Made by a program: the position numbers and the translations under genes. A stretch of DNA of 64,000 nt from Aegilops tauschii subsp. strangulata (taxonomy: Eukaryota; Streptophyta; Magnoliopsida; Poales; Poaceae): positions 500,246,601 to 500,310,600 of the forward strand of contig NC_053035.3 in assembly GCF_002575655.3 (NCBI RefSeq), in the 5' to 3' direction. Every line of letters starts with the position of its first letter. Positions within the stretch are counted from its first letter, which is position 1. The notes under the pieces were generated by a model. The model saw only the letters and a list, made by a program, of their open reading frames with translations. It was not told the DNA's origin and ran no database searches. Below, one piece after another: positions 42,915 to 54,600 of the stretch.

Positions 42915-43256
42915 GTGGCTTCGGGACCCTCTACTTTGTGGAGAAGAAGGAAGAAGGAGGGCAGATGGGGCCAGATGTGAGAGGATGGCTTAAATAGCCC
43001 TAGTGTGACGTGTTTTTTGATTTTTTTTGAATGGTTTCACCGGGTGGAAGTAATGACTGGGCGGCGTTTGGTGGCATCTGGAGTGTGTACACACGCATGG
43101 AAAACCAAAGGTTGCATGCATTAATGGGGGTGCCCCTGCATCAATAGCCCCGCTTCGACGTTTCACACGGGTGCACGCGTCTGTGCCATCGGTCGGGGGT
43201 CAAGGAGTCACGCTGACCCGTTTTCTATGCGTGTGCCGCCCGTGCATGCATGCATC

Positions 43257-43426
43257 AGTGGCGGAACTTAGTGTAGATCAAGCTGGGCCATCGCCCCCCT
43301 GCCCAAGAGATTTGTTCATATTATCATGAGGAAATTGCCCATAGATTCATAGAAATCTAGCCTAAACCTGATGTTGGTTGCCCCCACGGCCCATTTGCCC
43401 CTACTAAGATGTGTCCCAAGCTCCGC
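43257..43426. mobile_element. Small hAT-like MITE (about 170 bp)
   Basis: Left end AGTGGCGGAACTT, right end AAGCTCCGCCA, imperfect inverted repeats around GGCGGARCTT. The octamer CATGCATC occurs on both sides (43249-43256 and 43427-43434), fitting an 8-bp target duplication, though it overlaps the possible ends. It is absent from the left unit. Confidence 0.5.
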
Positions 43427-43699
43427 CATGCATCGTAGGCTTCGATCGAGCATGGCAACGTAGCCTGCTGGCTAGGGCCTGGCTAGAGGAGGCGTGGTTC
43501 GGTCCAAAGGTCCAAAGGGTGGGCTTCTTTCACCAGAGCCCAACGGCAAGCCCACTCGTCGCAGCGCAAAAAATGTGTTTATTAATCCAGCAAATCAAAG
43601 CGTAGTGCGCGGATCGCTGACGTGTAGCACTGCATGATGATCCACACCGTAGAACGCGCAGTGATCCAGTGATCCAGAGTTGAGGCGGGGGGTTATCCA

Positions 43700-44438
43700 G
43701 CGATCCAACGTTGTCGACTGCAGCCAATCACAGAGCCTCACGCGGATCAGTGACGTAGCCCTAGCGCCTTATCCAGGCCGTCCACTAACAGAGATCACGC
43801 GGCGCGGAAGGGTGCGGGGTTTCAGATGGGGTTTTGAGGGGTTTTTAGGGCTAGGGTTGAGCATAATTAATTAAAAAAAAATATGAAACTTGCACTCATC
43901 ATCGTTTTAAGTGAGTGAGTTGTTGGGAAAAATAAGAAACTTGGTCTATGGGTATTTTCATGAAAAACCCTTCACAAAACATAGCTATCATGAAATTCAA
44001 GCTAGGGTTTAGGGCTAAACATGTCATAATTTATCCAAACGATCTCATATTGGGCATGGACCCTATATTTGCACACTAGATGTCAAGTTTTGATTTTTGG
44101 CCCATTTAGAAAAGGTCAAAAAAATTTGCTTACTTACAAATGGGGTGTTTAGCCTAGCTTCGGAGGTCAATTGGAGCCCATTTTTTGTGACTAGTGTTTC
44201 ACATCAACAATAAGTGCTCGGATTGATCGCTTAACATGCTTATATATGACTAATATTTGAGAAAGCACTGTAACATCAATACCACATACTAAACAATTTC
44301 AAATTTGAATTTTGGGTCAAATTTGAAATTCGGCGAGAATTTGAATAGCATTACACAAATACCATTGTACACAAATTGAGGTAAGTTTGTTATTCTACAA
44401 CACACATCACCATTAAACAAGTTTGACAAAAGAAGTTT
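43700..44438. other. 3' region of the right MULE transposase
   Basis: No gene supported. Contains the AACCCCTCAAAACCCC and GACCTCCGAAGC blocks shared with the left unit. Confidence 0.6.
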
Positions 44439-44981
44439 TCACTTCTTCTTCTTACCACTCCATTTCTTCTTCTTCTTACCACTTTTTGATCCTACCACAC
44501 CTAGTTCACTCAAAGTCTTGGTTTTCTGAACTGGACTAGCTGGGACAGCTCCTGTTGGCACCACAACATCTACATGAGGCTCAGTTTGCACAACATCAAC
44601 TCCAGTAGCTTCAATTGGTAATACAACTTGCAATATAGGCTCAGTTTGCGGAACATCTGCCGCAACATCTTCAGTTTGCAGAACATTTGCCGCAACAGCT
44701 TCAGTTTGCACCACATTGTGCAGCACATCATCATCCAAATGTTACTCATGATGCATCACAAGATCAAAGACTACCTTATTTTGCACAACATCATCCAAAT
44801 CTTGATCATTTTGCATCACAACATCATCCAACTCTTGCTCATTTTGCACCGCAGCATCATCCAACTCTGGTTCATCACCAAAATTTCTCTTTTTTCTACA
44901 GCAATTGATTCTTGACTTTTTGATTGCCCAGCAATCTTCAACAACAAGGGGTTGACCTCCACGCTTCCTCCTGGAAAACAA
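44439..44981 (-). pseudogene. MULE transposase C-terminal exon (right copy)
   Basis: An exon following a TTTTCCAG acceptor near 44973. It reads RRKRGGQPLVVEDCW, a basic stretch, acidic repeats (NEQELDDVV, NDQDLDDVV), an in-frame TAA at 44742-44744, then QTE repeats and PVQKTKTLSELGVV with a lysine-rich end. The zinc knuckle is in the exon upstream (45066-45121). The similar left tail (5601-5950) supports a shared family. The catalytic DDE region is not in the window, so only the end of the gene remains. Confidence 0.6.
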
Positions 44982-45049
44982 AGCTTGTAACTTTGCTAGT
45001 AATTAAAAACAAGACCCCAAATAAAAAAAACACAAACGTAAACATAGTT

Positions 45050-45150
45050 TGGCCTTTCAGGAGTGTAACGACATTTTGGAGATCCTTTTCGGTGCCCAAG
45101 TTCCTGGCACAGCTTGCATCTATTTTTGTTACCTTTTGGGATCTTTTTGG
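45050..45150 (-). pseudogene. MULE transposase zinc-knuckle exon, fragment
   Basis: The minus strand reads GNKNRCKLCQELGHRKGSPK and then C, a C-x2-C-x4-H-x6-C knuckle followed by RYTPERP. This form is typical of the C-terminus of plant Mutator/FAR1-type transposases, where it contacts DNA. Upstream in the same frame stops appear about 25 codons earlier, so the exon boundary or a frameshift lies there. A GT donor follows near 45045. Confidence 0.6.
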
Positions 45151-45553
45151 CTTTGCATCCTTCTTCCCCTTCCCATTTTTACTACTCCCACCTTTCCGAT
45201 GAACCACGTGTCGGACTATCTCGACCTTATCCACCGCCCGCAGACCCAGCCGCGCCGGATCATCGGGAGGAATCGCCATTTCCACGAGCAGAACCACCTC
45301 CTCTTTGGGGTACCCAACCCTAAAAGCCTCGCATATCGTATCCGATGGCGTTCGCGACGCCGTCTCCGGCGCCCCGCCGCCCAAGTCGCCGTCGTCGTCC
45401 TCCGAATCCCCGGCGCTGTCCTCAGCCAGCGCCTAGAACCGGCCTCCAACGTGCCGCCTCCCGTCGGGGGAGTTGGATGGCTTCGGGGCCGGCTGAGCTA
45501 CCGGTCGCTTTAGACGGGGAGTTAGACGTGGTGGCGGTGGAGGCGGTCGCAAC

Positions 45554-47649
45554 ATGGTGTGGACGCGCGACATCGAGGAGGGCGGCCAGATCTCCACCAA
45601 CATGGATCGTGGGCGCGGGGCGTCAGATCAAGCAAGGTGGGAGGCCGCGGCCATGGAGACGCAGAGCGACGGCCGCCGGGTCGAAAGATGGGGAGACAAC
45701 ACCCAAGGCAAGGTGACCGCGGGGGATTCTGGTCATCGTGATCTTCGTCTCCAACAAGATGCGCGCCTACAACAAGATCGCCGTCAACCAACTCCAGGAA
45801 GAAGGAATGTTGCCCCACTAGTGGGTGGCGCTGAGGTTTGCGTTACTTGCAAAGAACCAGGGCATATTCCCATATGCTGTCCTCGTGCTGTATGCGGTAG
45901 ATGTGGTCTTAGTGGGCATCTTGTTCCTATTTGCAATATTGTTCTTCCTTGGGAATGTGTGGCTCCTATGTGTGGATTTCAAGCTAAGGGAAAGGGATTC
46001 TTCTATATCCATGTTGCTAGTACACCTAAGCATAATACTGATATAAACAGATATATTGTGATCACTATGATTGAGGGGCAGGCTAGTAGCAGACAGTTAG
46101 AGGAATTCTTTAATGCATACATTAATACAAACTAGAAATGCTCAGCCAGATCGATTGGGCTCAATACTTTTGTCATGAGATTTTCTTCGCCCAGGGACGT
46201 TGACAAAGCTTGTTTTGCTGAAACTATGAACATTAAAAGCTGTGGGGCTATGGTGAGTCTTAAAAAATGGTCTGAATCTGTTGGTGAAAAGGGTGTACTT
46301 AACATTGCTTGGGTCAATGTTAGCAACATCCCTTTGGAAAAAGGGCATGAAAAAAATATAGCATATGTTGGATCTTTGGTGGGTGTCACATTAGACATTG
46401 ATAAATCTACTGTAAATAGACCTGAGTCGGTCAGAATCAAATTGGGATGTAGAGATCCTGAGAATATACAAGAAAAGGCTGAGGGGGTGCTGGGAGATCA
46501 TTTTTATGATTTCTTCTATTCTGTGGACAAGATCCTGGTCAAAAATCCACCAAAAGAAAATGTGACAGTGGCATAGAAGGCTAACAAAGGGGTGTCGCCC
46601 AAAAGATCCAGAATCACAGGAAACACACAAAATGATGGGCAGGGGGTTCCTCTTCTACTCTGGGGAATTTCTCTGCTCCACCCAACTCTGTTGGGAGGGG
46701 AGTGAATATGCCTACTATGATAGAAACAGTGGAAGAGGAGAATGGGGCTGATAAAAATCAAGGGGGCAATGAGGAGAGTCTATTTGAAGAGGAAAGTGAT
46801 GAGATTGATAATGAGTTGCTTATTGATACCATAGTAGCTGAAAACAGGAAAGATCAGTTGGAAGGAGTGGAGTCCCCTGAATCTCAGTCATATGAAAAAA
46901 TTGTGGTCAATTCTATGCAGATCCTACCCAGTGTTCCATTGATGAGAAAGTCCATATCTTATCTAGATGCTGTGCTGGGACAGCCTCTGGTTACTGAAAT
47001 GTCTCCTGATGATACAACATGTCAGCAAGTTCCTTCATTGTACTCTATGCAATCTCCTGATACTTCTGGGGAGGAGAATGTGGAGGTTATCCCTACTCCA
47101 CCTATGGTGGAAGAAATACAGACCAGGCTGAGTCAAAGGGCCGCTGGTGGGAATATGGAACATATGGGAGTTCGGGCTGAAAAAATGACCAAGAAGAGAA
47201 ACCTTCAAGGTAATGAAAAAACCCCTATTTCCAACTCTTTTGAAATTCTTTCAAACTTAGAGATTGTTGATACTTCTGCGCTGATGGGAGTTGATATTCC
47301 TGACAACAATTTTACTGTTGTTGATGTGATTAGGGAATTGGAAAAATCTAGAGCTAACATAGCTGAGAAAATTGTAAAAATAGAGAAACAACAGGATAAA
47401 ATGTTGTTTATTACCAATGCTGCTGGTGATAAATCTTCCTTAAATACGGATTGGATGAGGGATGGTGAGATTGATGAGGACGAATTTACTACTGTTAGAT
47501 CTAGAAGGAAAGAAAAAAAGAAGGTAAATGTCGTTATTTCCAAACCTGTGACGAGAAGTCAAAAAAAGGTGTGTTCTGATGCCGGTTCGACCATGCCTCC
47601 TGGTAAACTTAGCAAGAGAAACCACTCTCCAAAATGTAACAAAAAATGA
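45554..47649 (+). pseudogene. LINE ORF1 (nucleic-acid-binding protein), broken
   Basis: From MVWTRDIEEGGQ the frame holds two zinc knuckles, CVTCKEPGHIPICC and CGRCGLSGHLVPIC (near residues 96-120), then an in-frame TAG at 46133-46135. The same frame continues with a DUF4283-like block (MRFSSPRDVDKACFAE, WVNVSNIPLEKG, GVTLDIDKSTVNRPE), a further TAG at 46574-46576 and a frame change before 46702. The last part, MPTMIETVEEENGADKN to HSPKCNKK, is acidic then basic. ORF1 proteins coat LINE RNA. Its final TGA (47647-47649) overlaps the ORF2 ATG (47646-47648). In plant LINEs the knuckles are usually C-terminal to DUF4283; here they precede it. Confidence 0.75.
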
Positions 47650-50600
47650 TTAGTCTTTTTTGGAATTGTAGGGGTGTGGGGAAGAGAGGTATGGCAACTT
47701 GCTTGTCTGACTTGATTAGAGAATACTGCTTGGATTTTGTTGGTATCCAGGAAACTATGAAAAAGGATTTTTCCTCTAGATTCTTGAGGAAAATTGATCC
47801 AAGAGAATGTTTTGAGTGGAAATGGATCCCCTCAGTGGGCAAATCTGGGGTAATTTTGTGTGGTACTAAAAAGATACTTTTGATATCATAACTTGTGGGG
47901 CAGGGAAATATGTCATGAAACTTGAGGTGTGGGATAAGAGTAAAAAAGCTGAATTATTGTATTTGGGTAGTCTATGGATCTGCTCATGAGGAGCATAAAG
48001 TAGAATTTTTTACTGAGCTTTCTGACATGTGTAACAGTATTACTTGCTCATACATTGTAGGTGGTGACTTTAATATCCTGAGATATGCTAGTGAGAAAAA
48101 TAAGAAAACTAGGACAAGCCATGCTTCTGATCTTTTTAACTCCATCAGTAATACTTTCTGTCTTAGGGAAGTTGACATGAATGGGGGTCTTTATACCTGG
48201 TCTAATAATCAGCAAAAACGCAGCCTTGAAAAGTTGGACCGAATACTTATGTCCAGTTCTTGGGAGAGGCAATTTCCTGTGACTTTTGTGAGAAAGCTGA
48301 TCAAAGAAATTTCAGATCACAACCCCCTAATATTGAACACTGAAGACTTTATCCCTAATTCAGTTCGGAAGAGAGAATTTAGATTTGACCTTAATTGGCT
48401 TAAGAATCCTGAGTTTATACCCTTAGTTACTAAGGCGTGGATGAAACCTATGAAATCAAAGGACCCCATTGACATATTGAACATTAAGTTGAAGATATTG
48501 TAAAAGTTTTTCAAAGGATGGGGGCAAACTTATTTGGAAAATCCAGAAACAGGAGGAGAGAACTTAGAGAAGAGTTAGAACATCTGGAGAGATTGGAAGA
48601 AACAAATGTGGTATCTCCTGAATTATATGATAAAAAAGGTGATATACTGGTAGAGCTATATAACCTCCTGGTAGAAGAGGAAATTTCTTGGATGCAAAAA
48701 TCTCATGAAAACTGGTTGTTGAAAGGGGACCGAAATACTGACTATTTTCATAGAATAGTGAACGGGAGAAGACGGAGGAATACTATCTTCTCTCTTAGTT
48801 GCGGTGATGAGGTGATTGAGGGGACCAATAATGTTTTGAAACATGCCACGGAATTTTATAAGGACCTTTTTGGGCCTGCAGCTGGAAATTTATGCAAGAT
48901 GAGGGAGAATATGTGGGAATCAAACGAGAAATTGACAGACATTGACAACTTCATCCTTACTAGACCCTTTTCTGAAATAGAAATAAAGAACGCTCTCTTT
49001 TCCATGAAACCCAATAAAGCACCAAGTCCAGATAATATCCCCATTGAATTTTTCCAACATTGTTGGGAGGTAGTTAAAGGCAAAGTGATGCTTTTATTTG
49101 AATGGTTTCATGACAATAAGCTTGATGTACAACGTTTGAATTATGGGATTATAACTCTGCTTCCTAAGGTTGTTGGGGCAAATAAAATTCAATAGTTTCG
49201 TCCGATATGTTTGCTTTGGTGCATTTATAAACTGGTTACCAAAGTGCTTACTATTAGACTAGAACCTTTTGTTGATATACCGTTCAGTAGACATCAAAAT
49301 GCTTTTATTAAAAAGCGAGACATCATGGATGGGATCATGTCTCTACATGAAATCCTCCATCACACCTACAGTAGGAAAAACTAGGATTGTGTTGAAGCTA
49401 GACTTTGAAAAGGCATACGACAAAGTTAATTGAGATTTCCTGTTAGATTGCCACAAAATGAGAGAGCTTCATCTGCAATGGATTGAATGGGTCAGAAAAA
49501 TCCTAGTGGGAGGTACGGTTAGTGTGAAGCTGAATGATGAGGTGGGCCCCTACTTTCAAAGCTCGAAAGGGGTGCGCTAGGGGGACCCATTCGCGCCTTT
49601 TCTTGTTAACTTGGCTGCTGATTGCTTAACTAAGATGGTGCTTAAAGCTCAACAAAATGGCTTATTCAAAGGTTTGGCTTCCGACCTAATTCCAAATGGA
49701 GTAGCTATTTTACAATATGTGGATGACACAATTTTGTGCTTTGGGGATGATCTTAGAAATGCACTAAATATTAAGCTGCTCTTATATCTTTTTGAAATCA
49801 TGTCTGGGCTGAAAATCAATTTCCTAAAGAGTGGAATTTTTTCGGTCCGTGCGGACGATTAGACTGTGCAAAAATATGCTGAGATGTTTAACTGCCAAAT
49901 AGGTAACTTCCCTATAAAATACATAGGCATGCATGTTAGCTATGCTGGACTGAAGTGCAGCGGCTGGATCTTTGTAGATGATAAATTCATTGATCACTGT
50001 GAAAACTGGGTTAGTGAAGTATTATCTATGGGAGGGAGACTTATTAAAGTTAATTCTGTGTTGTCACATATCCCAACTTTTTTCATGTCCATGTTTTTAC
50101 TGAGCAAAACCACTTTGGAGAAGTGGGACAAACCTAGAAGAAAGTTTTTCTGGCATAGTAAAGGGAAGAAAAAAGGATACCATATGGTTAAATGGAGCCG
50201 TATATGTCGATCCAAAAAGAAAGGGGGTCTGGGAGTTAAAGACTTGAGAAAACACAATATTAGTTTGCTGGTGAAGTGGTGGTGGAAACTTGATAAGAAC
50301 AAAGGGCTCTGGCAAGATATTGTTACGGCAAAATACTTGAAGAAAACTTCGGTGGCCATGGTAAAAGCAAAAGCTAATGATTCACCATGCTGGAAATCCC
50401 TCTTGAAAGTAAAAAACTTGTATATGTTGGGCAAGGGTATCAAATTGAATAGGGGGGATGTGGCCAGACTCTGGTTTGATGAACTAGAGGGTAGGACTCC
50501 CTTTAAAGAAACATTCACATTGCTATTTGAAATTTGTGTTGAACAAAATTGTACTGTTAACAGAATTGATTCGTTGAATCAAATATCCTCCTTTAGGAGG

Positions 50601-50959
50601 AGGATGTCTCCTGAGATGATGAAACAATGGGAGGAAATGAAGAAAGAGGTATATTGACATTAAAAAAATGATTTGCCCGATGAGGTGTATTGGAAATTTG
50701 ACAATTCAAAAAAGTTTACGACAAAATCAATGTATAGATGGCTGGATAATGATATTGCTGGCTCTAGCTTCAAGTGGGTATGGGATGCCAAGCTACCTCT
50801 AAAAATTCAAATTTTCTTGTGGCAAGTGGGGCAAAATGCCATCCTGACTAGAGACAACATGAAAAAAAGACTCTAGCCAGGGAATCATTGTTGTTCCTTC
50901 TGTGATCAATTGAAAACAACCCAACACTTGCTATTTTTATGCCCCGTATCTAGAGTGGT
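47646..50959 (+). pseudogene. LINE ORF2 (endonuclease and reverse transcriptase), broken
   Basis: Starts MISLFWNCRGVGKRGMATC, the usual start of plant L1 endonucleases. Endonuclease motifs: DFVGIQETM, VGGDFNIL, YTWSNNQ, ISDHNPLIL. Reverse transcriptase: NWLLKGDRNTDYFHR, MKPNKAPSPDNIPIEF, KLDFEKAYDKVN, ILQYVDDTILC (Asp pair at 49722-49727). Then KYIGMHVSYAGL, KWSRICRSKKKGGLGVKDLR and the zf-RVT region (CSFCDQLKTTQHLLFLC). Lesions: frame shifts near 47870 and 47970, a TAA then a shift near 48497-48518, stops at 49193-49195, within 49380-49435, at 49578 and 49860. CACTA-2 cuts it just after the zf-RVT cysteines. Confidence 0.85.
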
Positions 50960-51265
50960 CACTAGTAGAAAAAGGGGCTTTTACCCCGGTTCGTAAAGGC
51001 CTTTTGTCCCGGTTTTCGAACCGGGACTAAAGGGTCGTTACTAATGCCCTAACCCTTTAGTCCCGGTTCTTACACGAACCGGGACAGAAGGTCCTCCACG
51101 TGGCCGCTTCTGCCAGCCCAGGCAGGGGGGCCTTTGGTCCCGGTTGGTGACACGAACCGGGACAAAAGGCCATGCCTATTGGTCCCGGTTGGTGTCACCC
51201 ACCGGGACCAATAGGCAGGGCCTTTTGTCCCGGTTGGTGTCACCAACCGGGACCAATAGGCATCC
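50960..51265. repeat. CACTA-2 left terminus and subterminal palindromes
   Basis: CACTA terminus followed by palindromic units such as TTAGTCCCGGTTCTTACACG/AACCGGGAC and GTCCCGGTTGGTGTCACC/AACCGGGACCAA, about five in 300 bp. Positions 51266-51629 hold only the 3' flank of the second gene, with a G-rich stretch near 51308-51340. Confidence 0.9.
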
Positions 51266-51629
51266 ACGCGTCAGCATTTCAGGAGCTGGGGTTTTTGTTT
51301 TTTTTTAAAGGGGGGGTTGGGGGGTTTTGGGGGGTTAATTTAGGTGTTTCATATATTGTGTTAGCTAGCTAAGTAATAGAGAGAAGTGTCCTCTCTTATC
51401 TCCGTGCTTGGTCGACGCTACGTACTATATACGTATGGAGAGGAGTAGACACGCTAGCTAGTAAGCAAATGAAGGAAACAGAAGATCGTCATGAACATAT
51501 GCATACAGAGAGAAGTGATATCGACCACCTCTCCTTGTCCGAGAGATTGGTCGAACAACAAGTTCTCGTATATCTATCTGACACTACCGGCTACATATAT
51601 ACAATAATTATCTCTTACAATATAATCTC

Positions 51630-54600
51630 CTAATTAAATTGTAAGAACACAGGGTCCGCATAGTATTCTCCGTTTTCAGCGATCACGTGGTCAAGGAAGA
51701 ATGACGCCAATTCCTCTTGAATTGCCCGCATACGATCTTCTGCTAGGAGTTCATCCCGCATCCGAAAGATCAAATTTGAAGAAGGGGGTCAATACATATA
51801 TATATGAATAAATGAAACTCGACACAAATGATGGTAATAAAATAAAATTGTGAATATTATTGCTTACGCACTTCATATTGTTCGTCAGAGTAGCCCCGCT
51901 CACAGGTCGTGTGGCGGATAGACTCGCAAACGTAGTATCCACAGAAATCATTCCCTTGTTCCTGCCACAACCACTTTACAAGAAATAGAGGTCAATCTAA
52001 CTGATAGGCAAGCATGCTAAATGGTATTGATGAAACTAGCGCTTGAATCACTAGGAGATGTGCGGAACATGCTACTATAGTACTTACTTTCGGGTGTCTA
52101 AATTGCAGCTTATTCGGCAGTCCCGGAGCTTTTGTGGTGAATTTTCTCCAAACCCTACCAGACAAAGAAAACAATTACTTGATATCAGGAAATGAACAAA
52201 GTTGCTGATATGGTGGATAATGATCGATTTAACTTACTTCTCGAGCATTTGAGTCATGTCCGCATAGTCCTGGGGATCTATTCGTCTCGAGTCTAAGACG
52301 GTTACTACTCCCTGATCAAGCTTAATCTCTAGGAGAATATAGTGGAAGATGCGCATGCATGCATAAGTCATCAATTACATTACCATAACCTGGACTAATA
52401 AGGGAAACCGAATATGCACAAGACAGTAACACTCACTTGAAGTTGTAAGGAAAGAGTATTATAGCTTTGTTTTGATTTAATACCAACGATCGTAGCAAGT
52501 TGGCCTCGGCTTCTTTGGCATTGTTTTGAACCGTATATGCATCTATGAGATTTGTGTTAATGAACCCAATATCACCGATTTGTCTTTTCTTCAATTCGGC
52601 GATCTTCAATCTGCATAATATAGTGAGGATAATTATAAATACATGCAATGAAAGAGCTGACCTATATAGAGAGACTTAATGACAGAAGTAGTACTACTTA
52701 CAGACAATATCAAGTGATCGTTGATTTATCGAGGGCCTTTTGATTGAAAAATTGGAATAACTCCTCAAATGGAACATTCAACAGTTCAATTCCAACGAGG
52801 TCATGCTCCGGTTTAACTCTCAACGTCATAGTATTCATCCCATCAGACTCTCTGCAGGTTTTCATGTACCAATCATGTAATCTTCGCATCATCGTTGTTA
52901 GAATAGTTCCATCTTTGACGAGAGGCTTCCCGTAATGGTATTTGTGTTCGTCCACCTCCATGATTTCATAATGTACATCGTCGGGCAGGTAATCTCCAAC
53001 ATTGGTATAACCGGGCACCATCCTCGGATCATTAGCGGGCACCTTGAGCGGGGGGCACGATTGGTTCGCTTGTTCGCCGAGCTGGGCAATTTTTTTCCCA
53101 GCTCATCGTTCTTTTAACCTTTGATCACTGACAGTACTTCCCGACCGCTCCGCTTCGGCATATGTCTTTGCAAGAATGCGCTCATAGTTGCCTCTCGGCG
53201 GAGACTTTGGTGGTTTTGTCAGGGCAGCCAGAGTGCGCTTTGCTTTCACCGGATCTACCTTCTCCTCCGGAGGTGGATGTTTCTTTGCTTTCACCCCTTC
53301 AAAGAAGTTCGTCACTTCGGCTCGCACGATCTCCGCGGTTTCCTCCTCGGTCCTCTCGTATGGTAACTTCTCTGGAGTCTTCAGAGAAGGACCGGATCTG
53401 TATTGCCTCCCGCCTCTGGCAGCTGTACTGCTAGACGCTGGCAGAGCAGACGGAGCGGCTGCGGCTGTTCTTTCCTTGCTTACGAGGCGGAGGAGGACTA
53501 CGACGTGCCGGAGCACCGGCGGGTCTCTTTCGCCCTTGCTGACGAGGCGGAGAAGGAGGAGGCTGGCTGCTCTGGCACGCCAGCGCAGGCGGAGTGCCGC
53601 CACGCGCCGGAGAAGGAGGCTGATTGCCCTGATCACTCGCCGGAGGAGGAGGCGGAGGAGGAGGCGGAGTGCCGCCATGTGCCGGAGAAGGAGGCTGAGT
53701 GCCCTGATCACTCGCCGGAGGAGGAGGCGGCAGAGTGCCCTTACTCGCCGGAGGCGTCCAGTTCGGAAGGTTAATGAGCTCCTTCCGCCATAGGCACGGA
53801 GTCTTCAGAGCTAAACCCAGCCGAGTCTCCGCTTCACCGGTAGGGTGGTCAAGCTGGAGGTCCTCAAATCCCTCCGTTATTTCATCCACCATCACCCTAG
53901 CATATCCTTCTGGAATCGGCCGGCAGTGGTAGGTTGCGCCGGGTTCAGGAGGTAAAACAGAGCCAACAGCCGCCTTGACTTTGAAGTTCTGCCATTGCGC
54001 CATAAGGTGGCAATGTTGAGACTCCGTGATAGAATCCACGGGGTAGCTAGCAGGAGACGTCAAGACATGCTCTGGCTGAAGCAGCTCGGTGGAAGCCACG
54101 CTGCTTCTCCGCTGAGATGGCGGGGTAGCTTCGGGGGTAGTTTCGGCATGTCGATTGCCGTCTCGTTCCTCTAGCGCTAGAACCCTTTCGTGCAGCTTCT
54201 GAATTTGGATCTGCTCCATTTTTTTCCTCCTCTCCTGGCTTTTGTAACCGCCTGCGTCCGAAAAACCAGCCTTCCACGGAACGGAGCCTGGCGTGCCTCG
54301 TGTCCGTCCAGGGTGCTCAGGATTCCCGAGGGCCATTGTGAGCTCGTCGTTCTCTCTGTCTGGAACGAATGTCCCTTCCTGCGCTGCATCGATATATTGC
54401 TGAATCTTCTTGACTGGTATTCTCAAAAGCTCGTTCGTCCAAACGCACCTCCCTGATACAGGGTCCAATTTTCCGCCAGCCCCGAAGAACCAAGTCCGGC
54501 AACGGTCTGGCCAGTTCATTGTCTGTGGTTCGATCCCTTTTCCAAGCAGATCATTCTCAGCCTTGGCCCACTTAGGTCGGGCTTTGAGGTAGCCACCTAA

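Larger units (their letters stand above)
40160..45200 (-). repeat. Right inverted repeat unit
   Basis: Inverted counterpart of 5601-7445 plus 28287-31010, without the Copia insertion. It contains, in the reverse direction, the MULE transposase tail, the small unknown gene and, on the opposite strand, the GRF gene. Its uninterrupted sequence supports the insertion point of Copia B. A hAT-like MITE (43257-43426) is specific to this copy. The limit at about 45200, next to the LINE, is uncertain. Confidence 0.75.
45400..50959 (+). mobile_element. L1-type LINE, 5' part, decayed
   Basis: GC-rich 5' region, ORF1 with two CCHC knuckles, ORF2 with endonuclease, reverse transcriptase (YVDD at 49716-49727) and a C-terminal zinc-binding region. 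It is interrupted at 50959 by CACTA-2 and resumes at 63692. The left limit is uncertain (somewhere in 45200-45540). Many stops and indels make it non-autonomous. Confidence 0.85.

Noticed and set aside
51070..51372. Short frames in CACTA-2 subterminal arrays (also 57149-57411, 62257-62579, 63398-63634)
   Set aside because: They repeat VPTGTK/PPGPIG-type units that simply translate the GTCCCGGTTGGTG palindromes.
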